A DNA stretch of 64,000 bases from Desulfoluna butyratoxydans (GCF_900699765.1 NZ_CAADHO010000001.1:248001-312000), one strand, 5' to 3'. Positions 53,523 to 63,597 are shown, counted from the first letter of the stretch. Notes: generated from the sequence alone by a model not told the origin. Program-made: numbers and translations.

Positions 53523-54842
53523 TCATTTGAAAAAGAGTTTCATGATGTCGCTGTAAAAGACGTACACCATAAGGGAGAGCAGGAGAAACATCCCGGCCTG
53601 GCTGGCCGTCTCCCGGATCCTGTCGTTCACCGGTTTTCCGGTGATCCACTCAATGGTAAAAAAGAGAAGATGCCCGCCGTCCAGCACCGGGATGGGCAAA
53701 AAGTTGAGAATGGCCAGGTTGATGCTGATAAAGGCGATAAAAGAGATCAGGGAAGAGAGCCCCACACGGGCCTGGTCCCCGGCCATCTTGGCGATGATGA
53801 TGGGACCGCCCAGATCAGCAGGGATGCTGCCCTTCACCATCTTCACAAGGCCCACCACCATGAGCTTTCCAAGGAACCAGGTTTTGGCAACCCCTTCGGT
53901 GATGCAGCCGAAAAATCCGAGTCGCTTGTTTACCACCTCGTAATACGGAGCGATACCGATGCGCCAGGCGCCCTCTTTGCCGTCGAGCTGCTCCGGCGTT
54001 AGGCTTACGGTAAGCTCTTTGCCATCCCTTAAAACCAGCAACGTGACAGCCTTGCCCTTGCTCCCCGTAATGGCTGTCACCACATCGGTCCACACTGAAA
54101 GGGGGGTGTCATCCACGGCAAGGAGCCGGTCTTTGACCTTGAGGCCTGCCTTTTCAGCAGGCGAATCACTCTGGATCCCTCCGATAATGGGATCCTGGAC
54201 AGGACCGATGCCCACGGCCCAGGAAGGGACCTCCTCTCCGAACAGGTTCCGGGAGGTGGATGCCTCGGGGGTGAGCTCCACGGTGCGGGTATCTCCGGCT
54301 CGCTCGTAGGTAAGGAAAAGGGGCTTTCCGCTGCTGGATTCTATGGCCTCCACCACATCACTCCAGAGGGTCACGGGCTCATCGCCCACCTCTGTGACCC
54401 GGTCGCCATAGGCCAGACCAGCCCGGGCCGCCGGGGTATCCGCCACCACCTGGCCCACCACCGGGGCAAGGCCGTTGACCCCGTGCACCCCAAAAAGACC
54501 CGTGTAGATCACCACAGCCAGCACGAGGTTAAAGACAGGCCCTGCGGCCACGATGAGCATCCGCTGCCACACCGCCTTGTGGGTAAAGGAGAGGTGCCGC
54601 TGCTCGTCAGTAATCTCGGCGTCGGGTTCCTCCCCCACCATCTTGACGTATCCCCCTAAGGGAATGGCAGAGACCAGGTACTCGGTCATGCCCACCTTGC
54701 GGCCGAAGATCCGGGGGCCGAAGCCCAGGGAGAACTTTTCCACCCCCACGCCGAACAGGCGGGCCACAAGAAAGTGCCCCAGTTCGTGGAAAAAGACGAG
54801 AACGCCCAATACAATGATGATGGAAAAAAGGTTGGTCGTCAT
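53523..54842 (-). CDS. rseP: Site-2 protease RseP
   Basis: The 439-residue membrane zinc metalloprotease cleaves anti-sigma factors and remnant signal peptides. The active site HELGHF (residues 19-24) lies in the first transmembrane helix, two PDZ-like domains follow (about 115-200 and 205-290), and LDGGHL near residue 385 supplies the third metal ligand. The ATG at 54842 is preceded by AGGAC. It lies 25 bp after dxr, the usual order in the cdsA-dxr-rseP segment. Confidence 0.95.
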   Translation of the reverse strand: MTTNLFSIIIVLGVLVFFHELGHFLVARLFGVGVEKFSLGFGPRIFGRKVGMTEYLVSAIPLGGYVKMVGEEPDAEITDEQRHLSFTHKAVWQRMLIVAAGPVFNLVLAVVIYTGLFGVHGVNGLAPVVGQVVADTPAARAGLAYGDRVTEVGDEPVTLWSDVVEAIESSSGKPLFLTYERAGDTRTVELTPEASTSRNLFGEEVPSWAVGIGPVQDPIIGGIQSDSPAEKAGLKVKDRLLAVDDTPLSVWTDVVTAITGSKGKAVTLLVLRDGKELTVSLTPEQLDGKEGAWRIGIAPYYEVVNKRLGFFGCITEGVAKTWFLGKLMVVGLVKMVKGSIPADLGGPIIIAKMAGDQARVGLSSLISFIAFISINLAILNFLPIPVLDGGHLLFFTIEWITGKPVNDRIRETASQAGMFLLLSLMVYVFYSDIMKLFFK

Positions 54843-54867
54843 GAATTGTCCTGCATGGTTGATGCCG

Positions 54868-56022
54868 CTAAGGGCAAATAAATTCGGTTGCTTTTCGCCG
54901 GGCCCAGGTATCGGCCTCCTGGACATGGTCCAGGGCGGGCCGGGTGACCACGGGGTGGGCATCCATGGTTGCTTCGATAATGCGGGGAATGTCGAGAAAA
55001 CCGATGCGCTCTTCAAGAAAAGAGGCCACAGCCACTTCGTTGGCGGCGTTTAGAACCGTCGGCATCGTCCCGCCAGCACCTGCCGCCTCAAAGGCGAGCT
55101 TCAGGCATCGGAACTTCGAGAAGTCGGGTGCTTCAAAGGTCAGGGCGGCAAGGGCTGCAAAATCCGGGGGATCCATGCCGATGTCCATGCGGCTGGGATA
55201 ATTCAGGGCATAGGCGATGGCACCCTTCATGTCCGGCTGCCCCAACTGAGCCATCACCACCCCGTCCACATAGGCCACCATGGAATGTACAATACTCTGG
55301 GGATGGACCACAACCTCAATCCGCTGGGCCTCCACATCAAAAAGATGATGGGCTTCAATGACTTCCAGGCCCTTATTCATGAGGGTGGCCGAATCGATGG
55401 TGATCTTTTTACCCATGCTCCAGGTGGGATGATTCAAAGCCTGGGCCAGGGAAATATCCCCCATGGCCTCCCTGGGCGTGCCGCGAAACGGCCCCCCCGA
55501 AGCCGTGAGGATCAACTTGCTCACCTCCCGGGGGTTCTCACCGTTCAGGCACTGAAAAATGGCGCTGTGCTCGCTGTCCACCGGAAGGATGGGCACGCCC
55601 TTTTCAGCGGCCAGGGGCATGACCAGATCCCCTGCCGTCACCAGGGTCTCCTTGTTGGCCAGGGCCACGGCCTTGCCGGCCTCAATGGCTGCAAGGGTAG
55701 GCACAAGGCCTGCAGCCCCCACAAAGGCGGAAACCACCATGGAGACACCGTCGCAGGAAGCGGCCGCCTTGTACCCACCCTCCCCGAAGAGGAGTTCTGT
55801 GGCACACGAAGGCGGAAGAAGCGCTTTGAGGCGGTCCCGGTGGGCCTCGTCGATGACGCAGGCAAGCTCCGGCGAAAACTCAAGGATCTGCTCCGCCAAC
55901 AGCTCCACGCTGGTGGCGGCACACAGGGTTTTTACCGCAAAGCGGTCCGGATACATCCGGACAATCTCGAGGACGTTTTTTCCAATGGACCCGGTAGATC
56001 CCAGCAGGGTCAGGTATTTCAT
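54868..56022 (-). CDS. dxr: 1-deoxy-D-xylulose 5-phosphate reductoisomerase
   Basis: The 384-residue enzyme makes 2-C-methyl-D-erythritol 4-phosphate with NADPH in the non-mevalonate isoprenoid route. It has the NADPH motif GSTGSIGKNVLEIV at the N terminus, NKETLV, LPVDSEHSAIFQCL, TASGGPFR, and WSMGKKITIDSATLMNKGLE. It fits next to cdsA and uppS, which use isoprenoid and lipid precursors. Confidence 0.97.
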   Translation of the reverse strand: MKYLTLLGSTGSIGKNVLEIVRMYPDRFAVKTLCAATSVELLAEQILEFSPELACVIDEAHRDRLKALLPPSCATELLFGEGGYKAAASCDGVSMVVSAFVGAAGLVPTLAAIEAGKAVALANKETLVTAGDLVMPLAAEKGVPILPVDSEHSAIFQCLNGENPREVSKLILTASGGPFRGTPREAMGDISLAQALNHPTWSMGKKITIDSATLMNKGLEVIEAHHLFDVEAQRIEVVVHPQSIVHSMVAYVDGVVMAQLGQPDMKGAIAYALNYPSRMDIGMDPPDFAALAALTFEAPDFSKFRCLKLAFEAAGAGGTMPTVLNAANEVAVASFLEERIGFLDIPRIIEATMDAHPVVTRPALDHVQEADTWARRKATEFICP

Positions 56023-56033
56023 GGGACTCCCCT

Positions 56034-56846
56034 TCAGGCGCCAAGCACCATAAAGAAATAGAACAGAGGCGCCGCGAAGAGAAGGGCGTCGATACGATCG
56101 AGCAGGCCGCCGTGGCCCGGAATGAGCTGACCGGAATCCTTGATACCGGACGAACGTTTCAGGGACGACTCAAACAGATCACCCAGAGGCCCCACAGCCC
56201 CGGCCAGGGGAAAGAGCAGCAAACAGGCAAGCCAGCCAAGTTCGGGGACGAAAAGAGCCTTCATGACAAACCCGGCCACCAGGGCCCCGGCCATGCCGCC
56301 CATGAACCCCTCCACGGTTTTGCCCGGGCTTACGGCCGGGCAGAGCTTGCGCTTGCCGAAGAAGGTCCCTGCGTAAAAGGCGCCGGTATCGCAGGCAGCC
56401 ACGGTCACAAGCAGGGTAAAGATCCACATCACCCCGTGCTCGGGGTCCAGGCGAAGTCGCATCACGGCAGCCAGCATCATGGGAATGTACAAGAGGCCGA
56501 AGATGTGGGTCAAAAGGTGTTTCACCACCTTGGGATCGGTCTCGAACCGGGAGAGAAGGAAAAAGCCGCCCAAGGGGATGTTGAGGAACACCACACCCAA
56601 AAGGGCGCCCCAGGGGTTGGACATGCCATGGGCCAAAGCCACCATGACAAGGGAGGAGCCGTACCCGAGAAGGGGAAGGGCATCGAACCGGTCAGCTGTA
56701 TCGTCCACCAGGGGGTAGTACTCGGACAGGGCGATCACGGCCACGGCCATGATGAGAAGTGTGAAGAGCAGGGCCCCGCCTTTTAAGATAAAAAGCCAAA
56801 GCAGGGGAATCGCGACAACCGCTGAAAGAATCCGTTTCAGGTGCAT
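56034..56846 (-). CDS. cdsA: Phosphatidate cytidylyltransferase
   Basis: The 270-residue membrane protein makes CDP-diacylglycerol from phosphatidate and CTP. It has about seven hydrophobic helices, VAACDTGAFYAGTFFGKRKL and the C-terminal signature GDLFESSLKRSSGIKDSG ... GHGGLLDRID. The ATG at 56846 (AAGGA 9 nt upstream) gives the normal length; the frame is open to 56897. It ends 11 bp before dxr. Confidence 0.95.
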   Translation of the reverse strand: MHLKRILSAVVAIPLLWLFILKGGALLFTLLIMAVAVIALSEYYPLVDDTADRFDALPLLGYGSSLVMVALAHGMSNPWGALLGVVFLNIPLGGFFLLSRFETDPKVVKHLLTHIFGLLYIPMMLAAVMRLRLDPEHGVMWIFTLLVTVAACDTGAFYAGTFFGKRKLCPAVSPGKTVEGFMGGMAGALVAGFVMKALFVPELGWLACLLLFPLAGAVGPLGDLFESSLKRSSGIKDSGQLIPGHGGLLDRIDALLFAAPLFYFFMVLGA

Positions 56847-56944
56847 GGGTTTCACATCCTTTTTAATACAGCAAAAGGGAGACCGGTCCCGCCGCATGCG
56901 GCAGCCGATACTCCCTTCGGGTACCCACGTTGTTCACTCTAGAC

Positions 56945-57685
56945 TCAGGACTGAAGCACCTTTCCATAGCGGCGCTCACGCGCCTGGAAATCCATGAGAA
57001 TGGAAGCAAACTCCGATTCATTAAAATCGGGCCAAAGGGTCTCGGTAAAAAATATCTCGCTGTAGGCGCACTGCCAGAGCAGAAAGTTGCTGAGGCGCAT
57101 CTCCCCGCTGGTACGAATCACCAGGTCGGGATCGGGGATACCGCGGGTAAACAGATGCTGTGACACCATCTCTTCATCCACATCGGCGGCCCGGAGACGC
57201 CCCTGGCTCACCTCGTCGGCGATGCCCTGCACCGCCGCCACCAGCTCGGAACGGCTGCCGTAGCTCAGGGCCAGGCAGAGGGTCAGGCGCTCGTTATGGC
57301 GCGTTGCCTCCATGGCCAGGTCGAGCTCACGCCGCACCTCCTCCGGCAGGCGATGAAGCTCACCGATGGCCGTCAGGCGGACGCCGTTTTTGACGAGCTG
57401 CGCTTTCTCGTTTCGAAGAAACCGCGTGAGGAGCCCCATAAGGGCATCCACCTCTTTTTTCGGCCGCTGCCAGTTTTCCGTGGAAAACGCATAGAGGGTC
57501 AGGTAGGGGATGCCGAACTTCGTGCAGCTCTCCACCACCGTACGAACCGCGCCCGCGCCCTTTTCATGGCCCTTGACACGGTTCATCACCCGCTTTTTGG
57601 CCCACCTGCCGTTGCCGTCCATGATAAAGGCGACATGCTCGGGCAGCTGGTCTGCTGACAGTCCGTCGGGAAGCTCTCGTTCCAT
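56945..57685 (-). CDS. uppS: Undecaprenyl diphosphate synthase (isoprenyl transferase)
   Basis: The 246-residue enzyme builds the lipid carrier for peptidoglycan from FPP and IPP. It carries FIMDGNGRWAKKR (catalytic Asp and RXR), LYAFSTENWQRP, SYGSRSELVAAV and PDLVIRTSGEMRLSNFLLWQ. Its ATG overlaps the frr stop (TGATG) and GAGG lies upstream, so the start is secure. It is part of the frr-uppS-cdsA-dxr-rseP operon. Confidence 0.97.
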   Translation of the reverse strand: MERELPDGLSADQLPEHVAFIMDGNGRWAKKRVMNRVKGHEKGAGAVRTVVESCTKFGIPYLTLYAFSTENWQRPKKEVDALMGLLTRFLRNEKAQLVKNGVRLTAIGELHRLPEEVRRELDLAMEATRHNERLTLCLALSYGSRSELVAAVQGIADEVSQGRLRAADVDEEMVSQHLFTRGIPDPDLVIRTSGEMRLSNFLLWQCAYSEIFFTETLWPDFNESEFASILMDFQARERRYGKVLQS

Positions 57686-58242
57686 CAAACCTCGAGAATC
57701 TCTTTTTCTTTGTCTTTGTAAACCGCGTCGATCTTGCCCACAAAATCATCGGTGACCTTCTGGACCTGATCCTGGGCCTTGAACTGATCGTCCTCGGAGA
57801 TCTCCCCGTCTTTCTTAAGGCTTTTCAGGGTCTCGTTGGAATCGCGCCGGATATTTCGGACCGCCACCTTGTGGTCTTCACAGGTCTTGTGCACAAGCTT
57901 GACTATCTCTTTACGCCGCTCCTCGGTGAGGGGGGGCACGGAGATGCGGATCAGCTTGCCGTCGCTGGAGGGGGTCAGGCCGATGTTTGCTTTGAGGATG
58001 CCCTTTTCGATCTCTTTGAGGGCTGTTGCATCCCAGGGCTGAATGACGAGCAGGCGAGGTTCCGGAACAGAGACGGAAGCCATCTGGTTCAGGGGGGTCA
58101 GGGTACCGTAATAGTCCACCTTCACGCTGTCGAGCATATTGGCCGAGGCGCGACCGGTGCGAACACGTCCCATCTCTTTTTCAAGAGCGTCCATGGTTTT
58201 GCCCATTCTCTCACTGGTCTCTTCGAGAAGCGCGTTGATCAT
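57685..58242 (-). CDS. frr: Ribosome recycling factor
   Basis: The 185-residue factor splits post-termination ribosomes together with EF-G. Typical features are the three-helix bundle (MGRVRTGRASANMLD near the N terminus) and VSVPEPRLLVIQPWD, IGLTPSSDGKLIRISVPPLTEERR, then the C-terminal helices. It lies about 185 bp after pyrH, with a terminator and a G10 run in between, so it may have its own promoter. Confidence 0.97.
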   Translation of the reverse strand: MINALLEETSERMGKTMDALEKEMGRVRTGRASANMLDSVKVDYYGTLTPLNQMASVSVPEPRLLVIQPWDATALKEIEKGILKANIGLTPSSDGKLIRISVPPLTEERRKEIVKLVHKTCEDHKVAVRNIRRDSNETLKSLKKDGEISEDDQFKAQDQVQKVTDDFVGKIDAVYKDKEKEILEV

Positions 58243-58304
58243 ATCGTCACCTTTCCTGTCTTCATTAAGATTAGATTAGATGGTTGTAAAATCAGGTATG
58301 GCAA

Positions 58305-58314
58305 GGGGGGGGGG
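58305..58314. repeat. Homopolymeric G tract (G10)
   Basis: Ten G residues lie in the pyrH-frr spacer about 62 bp upstream of the frr start. Confidence 0.85.
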
Positions 58315-58375
58315 ATAAAAAGGGATCAAAGACCGGTCAGAGCTCAGGTCCGGTGCCTCCCCCTGAAACAGAAAA

Positions 58376-58406
58376 AGATCAGGCCCGCGTATCGCGAACC
58401 TGATCT
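58376..58406 (-). terminator. Terminator between pyrH and frr
   Basis: AGATCAGG (58376-58383) pairs with CCTGATCT (58399-58406), with inner CGCG pairing and a T run on the minus strand. Confidence 0.83.
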
Positions 58407-58426
58407 CATTCATACCCGTAAGATCA

Positions 58427-59152
58427 TCAGTTGTCAATCAGGGTGCCTACATCCTTGGCCCCGGTGACCACTTTGAAAATATTTCCCTTGCCGGAGAGAT
58501 TGAACACCGACAAGGGCAGGTTGTTGTCCATGGCAAGGGAGATGGCAGTCATGTCCATGACATTGAGCTGCTTCTCCAAGACTTCCATGTACTTGATCCG
58601 GGGGAAGAACGTGGCGTCCTTCTCCTTGACAGGATCTTTGTCGTAGATGCCGTCCACCTTGGTGGCCTTCATCAGGAGTTCCGCGTGGATCTCCTGGGCG
58701 CGAAGCACCGCCGCCGTGTCGGTGGTGAAGTAGGGACTGCCCGTCCCTGCGGCGAAAATCACGGCGCGTCCCTTCTCCAGGTGGCGAACCGCCCGTCGGA
58801 GAATAAAGGGTTCGGCCACCTCATGCATGCTGATGGCGGACTGGACCCTGGTGGGAATGCCGATCTTTTCAAGGGCACCGGAAAGGGCGATGCTGTTGAT
58901 AACGGTGGCCAGCATCCCCATATGGTCGGCAGGTGCCCTGTCCATGCCGTAAGAGCTTGCGGCGATACCTCGAAAGATATTGCCGCCGCCAACGACAATG
59001 GCCACCTCAACGCCCAGCTCATGAATCGATTTCACCTCTTCGGCGACGTATTTCATCATGTCGGGGCTGATACCGAAGCTCTGATCACCCATCAGAGCTT
59101 CACCACTTAATTTAAGAAGAACACGCTTGAAGGCAGGCTTCGCCGCTGTCAT
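58427..59152 (-). CDS. pyrH: UMP kinase
   Basis: The 241-residue amino acid kinase-fold enzyme phosphorylates UMP to UDP. It shows [14 protein letters not shown] at the N terminus, [25 protein letters not shown] and [20 protein letters not shown], all standard for bacterial PyrH. It directly follows tsf. Confidence 0.97.
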   Translation of the reverse strand: MTAAKPAFKRVLLKLSGEALMGDQSFGISPDMMKYVAEEVKSIHELGVEVAIVVGGGNIFRGIAASSYGMDRAPADHMGMLATVINSIALSGALEKIGIPTRVQSAISMHEVAEPFILRRAVRHLEKGRAVIFAAGTGSPYFTTDTAAVLRAQEIHAELLMKATKVDGIYDKDPVKEKDATFFPRIKYMEVLEKQLNVMDMTAISLAMDNNLPLSVFNLSGKGNIFKVVTGAKDVGTLIDN

Positions 59153-59749
59153 CTACTCTCCTAACTGGTAACGGACGAAACGGCGGATACGGATGTTCTC
59201 GCCCATTTTGCCGATAACCTCTTTTGTATAGTCCTCAATGGTGATCTGGGGATTCTTTACGTAAGCCTGGCTCATGAGGCAGGAATCCTTGTAGAACTTC
59301 TGGACCTGACCTTCAACGATCTTGTCCACGATGTTCTCAGGCTTGCCCTGCTCAAGGGCGCGCTCACGGTAAATTTCCCGCTCCTTGGCTACAACGTCTT
59401 CGGAAATGTCCTCAGGGGCAAGACCGGCAGGGTTGACGGCTGCAATGTGCATGGCGATGTCTTTGGCGAAGGCCTGGAAGTCTTCGTTTTTGGCAACGAA
59501 GTCAGTTTCGCAGTTGATCTCAACCATAACACCGATTTTGCCGCCCATGTGGATGTAGCTCATGACGGTGCCTTCGGAAGTGGCTCGAGCGGAACGCTTT
59601 GCAGCGGCTGCCAGGCCTTTTTTCCGGAGGAAGTCGAGGGCCTTGGCCACATCGCCGTCGCTCTCCTTCAGGGCTTTTTTGCAATCCATGATTCCGGAGC
59701 CGGTCTTTTCACGAAGTTCTTTTACCATTGCTGCGCTGATTTCTGCCAT
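59153..59749 (-). CDS. tsf: Translation elongation factor Ts (short form)
   Basis: The 198-residue nucleotide exchange factor for EF-Tu has an N-terminal UBA-like domain (LREKTGSGIMDCKKALKE, DFLRKKGL) and the conserved core VEINCETDFVAKN with the TDFV motif. It is shorter than enterobacterial EF-Ts (about 280) and resembles the compact Thermus-type form with one core repeat. It lies 2 bp after rpsB and is followed directly by pyrH. Confidence 0.96.
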   Translation of the reverse strand: MAEISAAMVKELREKTGSGIMDCKKALKESDGDVAKALDFLRKKGLAAAAKRSARATSEGTVMSYIHMGGKIGVMVEINCETDFVAKNEDFQAFAKDIAMHIAAVNPAGLAPEDISEDVVAKEREIYRERALEQGKPENIVDKIVEGQVQKFYKDSCLMSQAYVKNPQITIEDYTKEVIGKMGENIRIRRFVRYQLGE

Positions 59750-59751
59750 GA

Positions 59752-60612
59752 CTACTCTCCTGCATTATCGGCCGCGGCGTCTGCTGCCGGGGCATCATTC
59801 TCGGTTTTCTTACGGATCACTTCAACCACGGGCCCTTCTGCGTCACCTGCAGCGGCCTCGGCAACAGCTGCTGCCTTGGTTTCCACTTCGTCGTTGCCTT
59901 TGTCGCTTGCGGCAGCACGCTTTTCGTTGAAGCGCTTGCGGCCTTCGATGCAGGCATCGGCAAGGCGGGAGGTGATCAGACGAATGGAGCGGATGGCATC
60001 ATCGTTACCGGGGATCACGTAATCGATGGGATCCGGGTCACAGTTGGTATCCACAAGAGCAACGATGGGAATGTTGAGACGCTGAGCTTCTTTGACGGCG
60101 ATGCTCTCTTTCTTGGGGTCCACGATGACGATGGCACCGGGCAGGCCGTTCATGAAGCTGATACCGCCGATAACGGCTTCCAGCTTGTCGCGCTCTTTAC
60201 CGAGCTTGAGGCGCTCTTTTTTGGTGTAGCTCTCAATGGTTCCGTCGTTCTGGATCTCATTGAGCTTGTTGAGGCGCTCGATGCTGGTTTTAACGGTCTG
60301 GAAGTTGGTGAGCATGCCGCCGAGCCAGCGGTTCTGCACGTAGAACATCTCAGCGCGGTTGGCTTCTTCGTAAATGGCTTCTCGGGCCTGCTTCTTGGTA
60401 CCCACGAAAAGTACGGACTTTCCGGCAGCGGCCACATCAGCAACGAAGTCGTAGGCGTTCTTGAACATCCCGACGGACTTCTGAAGGTTGATGATGTAGA
60501 TACCGTTGCGGGCGCCGAAAATATACGGCTTCATCTTCGGGTTCCAGCGTTTGGTCTGGTGACCGAAATGGCATCCGGCTTCGAGAAGCTCTTTCATGCT
60601 TACGTAAGACAT
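59752..60612 (-). CDS. rpsB: 30S ribosomal protein S2
   Basis: The 286-residue small-subunit protein begins [31 protein letters not shown] sequence ([15 protein letters not shown]) and contains [21 protein letters not shown] and [20 protein letters not shown]. The last 45 residues form an Ala/Glu-rich acidic extension beyond the core. AAAGGAGTAAGG lies just before the ATG. It is the first gene of the rpsB-tsf-pyrH run. Confidence 0.97.
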   Translation of the reverse strand: MSYVSMKELLEAGCHFGHQTKRWNPKMKPYIFGARNGIYIINLQKSVGMFKNAYDFVADVAAAGKSVLFVGTKKQAREAIYEEANRAEMFYVQNRWLGGMLTNFQTVKTSIERLNKLNEIQNDGTIESYTKKERLKLGKERDKLEAVIGGISFMNGLPGAIVIVDPKKESIAVKEAQRLNIPIVALVDTNCDPDPIDYVIPGNDDAIRSIRLITSRLADACIEGRKRFNEKRAAASDKGNDEVETKAAAVAEAAAGDAEGPVVEVIRKKTENDAPAADAAADNAGE

Positions 60613-60754
60613 ATCCTTACTCCTTTGGTTTTTCCACCGCCCCCGTCATCCCCGGAATCAACTCGCCCCGGTAAAACGGAGAAAGAACCTGATACGGGTC
60701 GGAAGGCGTGTGTCATTAAAATGCATCTACCCGTGAATCGGGCAAATTAAACAA

Positions 60755-60775
60755 AAGCGGCTGTTGACGCCGCTT
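60755..60775 (-). terminator. Likely terminator after prmC
   Basis: AAGCGGC/GCCGCTT with a 7-nt loop, followed on the minus strand by TTGTTT. The stretch 60776-61159 otherwise holds a degenerate element copy and no confident gene; 60613-60754 presumably carries the rpsB promoter, which I could not assign firmly. Confidence 0.65.
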
Positions 60776-61040
60776 GAAAATAGGCACCCCGGAGGGCACG
60801 CTCGGACCGTCGGGCGCAAAAATACACCTCGATCGATAAATCCTAACATTCATAACAGGTCCAGAGACGCATGACAAGGGCAATCCAACCAGCCATCAAA
60901 AAACCCCGGCAGCGGCCAGCGAGAACCCAACAGATATAAAGGAAGACCGCCCCTCCAGAACACGGAAGGCCGGAAAAATGACGCCGCGCCTGCGGCATGG
61001 GATAAGAAAGAAAGAAAAGACAACTGCCCAGATTTAAATG

Positions 61041-61096
61041 GCCTCCGGCGGGATCACACAAAAAAACACCTCTCTGGAAAGCATGACAAACAGACC
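61041..61096 (+). repeat. Degenerate element (left half) near prmC
   Basis: Starts GCCTCCGGCGGG and ends GACAAACAG, like the left half of the hairpin elements, but the central palindrome has decayed. It lies about 63 bp after the prmC stop codon. Confidence 0.5.
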
Positions 61097-61159
61097 TTAG
61101 CCAAGCGTTTCCATACCCCGCCAAAACAACGCCGACCCTCTCAAAGCCGCACAGAGACA

Positions 61160-62056
61160 TCAAGCCTTGCGACGAGCACGCACCGCCCTGTTGTTTCCGG
61201 CATAGTCATCAAAAAAACGAATGGAATCAAAAATCCCCTCTTCTTCAAGGAGCCCTCGAACCGCCTCACGTTGATCCCAGCCCATCTCAAGAAGAAGCCA
61301 TCCCCCGGATTTCAGGTGCGTTCGACACCCGGAGATGATCAGGGAGAGATCCCGCAAACCGTCGGCATCGCCGTCCAGGGCCAGGCGAGGCTCAAAAACC
61401 GCCACTTCCGGTTCCAGCAGATCGATATCCGCCGTGGGAATGTAAGGAGGATTGGAGACCACCACATCAAACAGCGGAGCCTCGGCAAAAGGGGCAAACC
61501 AGACGCCCTGAATAAAGGAAACGCGGCCTTCCAGATCGTTACGCCGGGCATTTTCCCGCGCCACGCCAAGGGCCGTTGTGGAACGGTCCGTTGCCAAAAC
61601 CGTGTGCTCGGGACACGCCTTGGCAAGGGACAAGGCAATGGCACCGGATCCTGTCCCCAGATCCACGACGCGCTGCGCCTTTGTGCCCCCTCCCCGCAAA
61701 ACCTCCAGAGTTGCCTCTACCAGAGTTTCGGTATCGGGCCGAGGCACCAGCACCCCGGGGGCGACCGTCAAATCAAGATCCCAGAACCCGGTCTCACCCA
61801 TAATATAGGCAATGGGCTCCCGCGCCAGCCGCCTCCGGACAAGGACTTCGTACCCCTTCTTCAGCGACGCCGAAGCAGGGTCGTCTTTTCTCAGCAAAAG
61901 CCCGGCACGCCCCACCTTGAGGTAATGCATCATCAACAGATCCGCGGCAAGCTTCGGGGCATCCACCCCGGCATCTTCAAAAAGACGGGCAGCCTCCGCC
62001 AGCATCTGGGCGATGGTGGCAGAGGTTTCAAACAGCAAATCAGAGGGTTTGTTCAT
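61160..62056 (-). CDS. prmC: Peptide chain release factor N5-glutamine methyltransferase
   Basis: The 298-residue enzyme methylates the GGQ glutamine of release factors. It has the SAM motif [17 protein letters not shown] and the catalytic VSNPPYIP (NPPY) motif, plus the N-terminal helical domain that holds the release factor. The start at 62056 overlaps the end of prfA by 17 nt, as is common for the pair. Confidence 0.95.
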   Translation of the reverse strand: MNKPSDLLFETSATIAQMLAEAARLFEDAGVDAPKLAADLLMMHYLKVGRAGLLLRKDDPASASLKKGYEVLVRRRLAREPIAYIMGETGFWDLDLTVAPGVLVPRPDTETLVEATLEVLRGGGTKAQRVVDLGTGSGAIALSLAKACPEHTVLATDRSTTALGVARENARRNDLEGRVSFIQGVWFAPFAEAPLFDVVVSNPPYIPTADIDLLEPEVAVFEPRLALDGDADGLRDLSLIISGCRTHLKSGGWLLLEMGWDQREAVRGLLEEEGIFDSIRFFDDYAGNNRAVRARRKA

Positions 62057-63110
62057 TTTGAAGGGCCTGGGCCTGGGCGTGGGTTCTAAGGGATGCGATG
62101 ATCTCTTCGATATCCCCTTCCATGATGGCATCCAGTCGGTAGAGGGTCAGCCCGATGCGATGATCGGTCATGCGCCCCTGGGGAAAGTTGTAGGTACGGA
62201 TACGCTCACTGCGGTCCCCGCTGCCGATCTGGCCTTTCCTGGCGGCGGAACGTTCGGCTTCCGTCTCCTGGATCATCTTATCCAGAATACGGGACCGAAG
62301 CACCTTCATGGCCTTGTCCTTGTTCTTGTGCTGGGACTTTTCATCCTGGCAGGTGGCCGTAATACCCGTGGGAAGGTGCGTAATACGGACCGCGGAGTCC
62401 GTGGTATTGACGCTCTGGCCGCCGGGGCCGGAGGATCTGAAAATATCGATACGCAGTTCATTGGGCTCGATCTTCAGCTCCACGTCTTCCGCCTCAGGAA
62501 GCACCGCCACGGTCACAGCAGAGGTATGGATACGCCCCTGGGTCTCCGTAGCGGGAACGCGCTGAACCCTGTGAACCCCGCTCTCATACTTGAACGAGCT
62601 ATAGGCGCCCTTGCCGTTCACCTGAAAGACGACTTCCTTGTAGCCGCCCACATCGGATCCGTGGGAGTCCATAACCTCCACACCCCAACCCCGACCTTCG
62701 GCATATCGGGTGTACATCTTGAACAGGTCCCCGGCAAACAGCGAGGACTCGTCCCCGCCGGTACCGGCGCGAAGCTCCACGATGACGCTCTTCTCATCCA
62801 GAGGATCCTTGGGAACCAGGAGAATCTTAATCTCCCCTTCCATCTCCTCCACCTGGGCTTCCAGGGGGCCGATCTCTTCTGCGGCCATCTCTTTCATATC
62901 GGGATCGTCGTCGTTAAGAAGCTCCCGGGCTTCCTCAAGCTCAGCCACAACCTTCTTGTACCGACGATACGCTTCCACCAGCTTGGTGATCTCACCGTGC
63001 TCTTTGATGTACTTCTGATACTGAACCCGATCGCTGACCACAGCGGGATCGCTGAGAAGCTGCTCCAGTTTTATGAACCGGTCTTCCACACCTTCGAGTT
63101 TACCAAACAT
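62040..63110 (-). CDS. prfA: Peptide chain release factor 1
   Basis: The 356-residue factor recognises UAG and UAA. It contains the tripeptide anticodon region with the PAT-type motif ([16 protein letters not shown]) and the catalytic GGQ in [17 protein letters not shown]. Length and domain order fit RF1. It lies between rpmE and its own methyltransferase gene prmC. Confidence 0.97.
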   Translation of the reverse strand: MFGKLEGVEDRFIKLEQLLSDPAVVSDRVQYQKYIKEHGEITKLVEAYRRYKKVVAELEEARELLNDDDPDMKEMAAEEIGPLEAQVEEMEGEIKILLVPKDPLDEKSVIVELRAGTGGDESSLFAGDLFKMYTRYAEGRGWGVEVMDSHGSDVGGYKEVVFQVNGKGAYSSFKYESGVHRVQRVPATETQGRIHTSAVTVAVLPEAEDVELKIEPNELRIDIFRSSGPGGQSVNTTDSAVRITHLPTGITATCQDEKSQHKNKDKAMKVLRSRILDKMIQETEAERSAARKGQIGSGDRSERIRTYNFPQGRMTDHRIGLTLYRLDAIMEGDIEEIIASLRTHAQAQALQNEQTL

Positions 63111-63205
63111 TATCTTGCCTGCCCCATTACCCCTTTATCATGCGCCACCGGCACACAAAGGGAAGTGTTCGCACCGTCGTTGCCCGGACCCGCCGTCCGG
63201 ACGAC

Positions 63206-63235
63206 AAAAAGGGAAATCGTAAAAACCGATTCCCC
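63206..63235 (-). terminator. Terminator between rpmE and prfA
   Basis: GGGAAATCG (63211-63219) pairs with CGATTCCCC (63227-63235) through one G-U pair, with five T residues following on the minus strand. Confidence 0.82.
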
Positions 63236-63276
63236 TTCTTCTCCCAAGCCATACGGTCTTGATTTCGTCGCGATAC

Positions 63277-63498
63277 TTACTTGCCAACCTTGCTGGCATC
63301 GAAGTTTGCGAATTTTTTACGGAAACGATCGATACGGCCAGCCGTATCCACAAGCTTCTGCTTACCGGTGAAGAACGGATGGCAGCTTGAGCAGATTTCC
63401 ACCTTGATCTCTTCGCGGGTAGAACCCACGGTCATGACGTTGCCGCATGCGCAGGTGGCAGTGGCTGCTTTGTATTCGGGATGAATGCCCTTTTTCAT
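63277..63498 (-). CDS. rpmE: 50S ribosomal protein L31
   Basis: The 73-residue protein has four zinc-binding cysteines (CACG and CSSC), so it is the zinc-containing form. The ATG at 63498 follows AAGGAG. The 98-bp region between it and rho folds into a possible three-way-junction leader. Confidence 0.96.
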   Translation of the reverse strand: MKKGIHPEYKAATATCACGNVMTVGSTREEIKVEICSSCHPFFTGKQKLVDTAGRIDRFRKKFANFDASKVGK

Positions 63499-63534
63499 GA
63501 GGTAAAACTCCTTAAAAGATAAATATATGAAAAC

Positions 63535-63597
63535 ATACCACCTGAGGGGAACCCCGAAGGGCCGCCTTACGCTGCCGATGATAGGCAGCGGTGGTAT
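63535..63597 (-). promoter_or_regulatory. Possible structured leader of rpmE (three-way junction)
   Basis: On the minus strand ATACCACC (63597-63590) can pair with GGTGGTAT (63542-63535), enclosing a GCTGCC/GGCAGC hairpin (63589-63571) and a CCC-TTCG-GGG hairpin extended by G-U and G-C pairs. It ends 36 nt before the rpmE start. L31 autoregulatory leaders are known in other phyla. Confidence 0.5.

Noticed and set aside
60843..61160. 105-residue hydrophobic reading frame coupled to the prmC stop (TGATG)
   Set aside because: It runs through a degenerate repeat element, has no own ribosome binding site and no recognisable domain.
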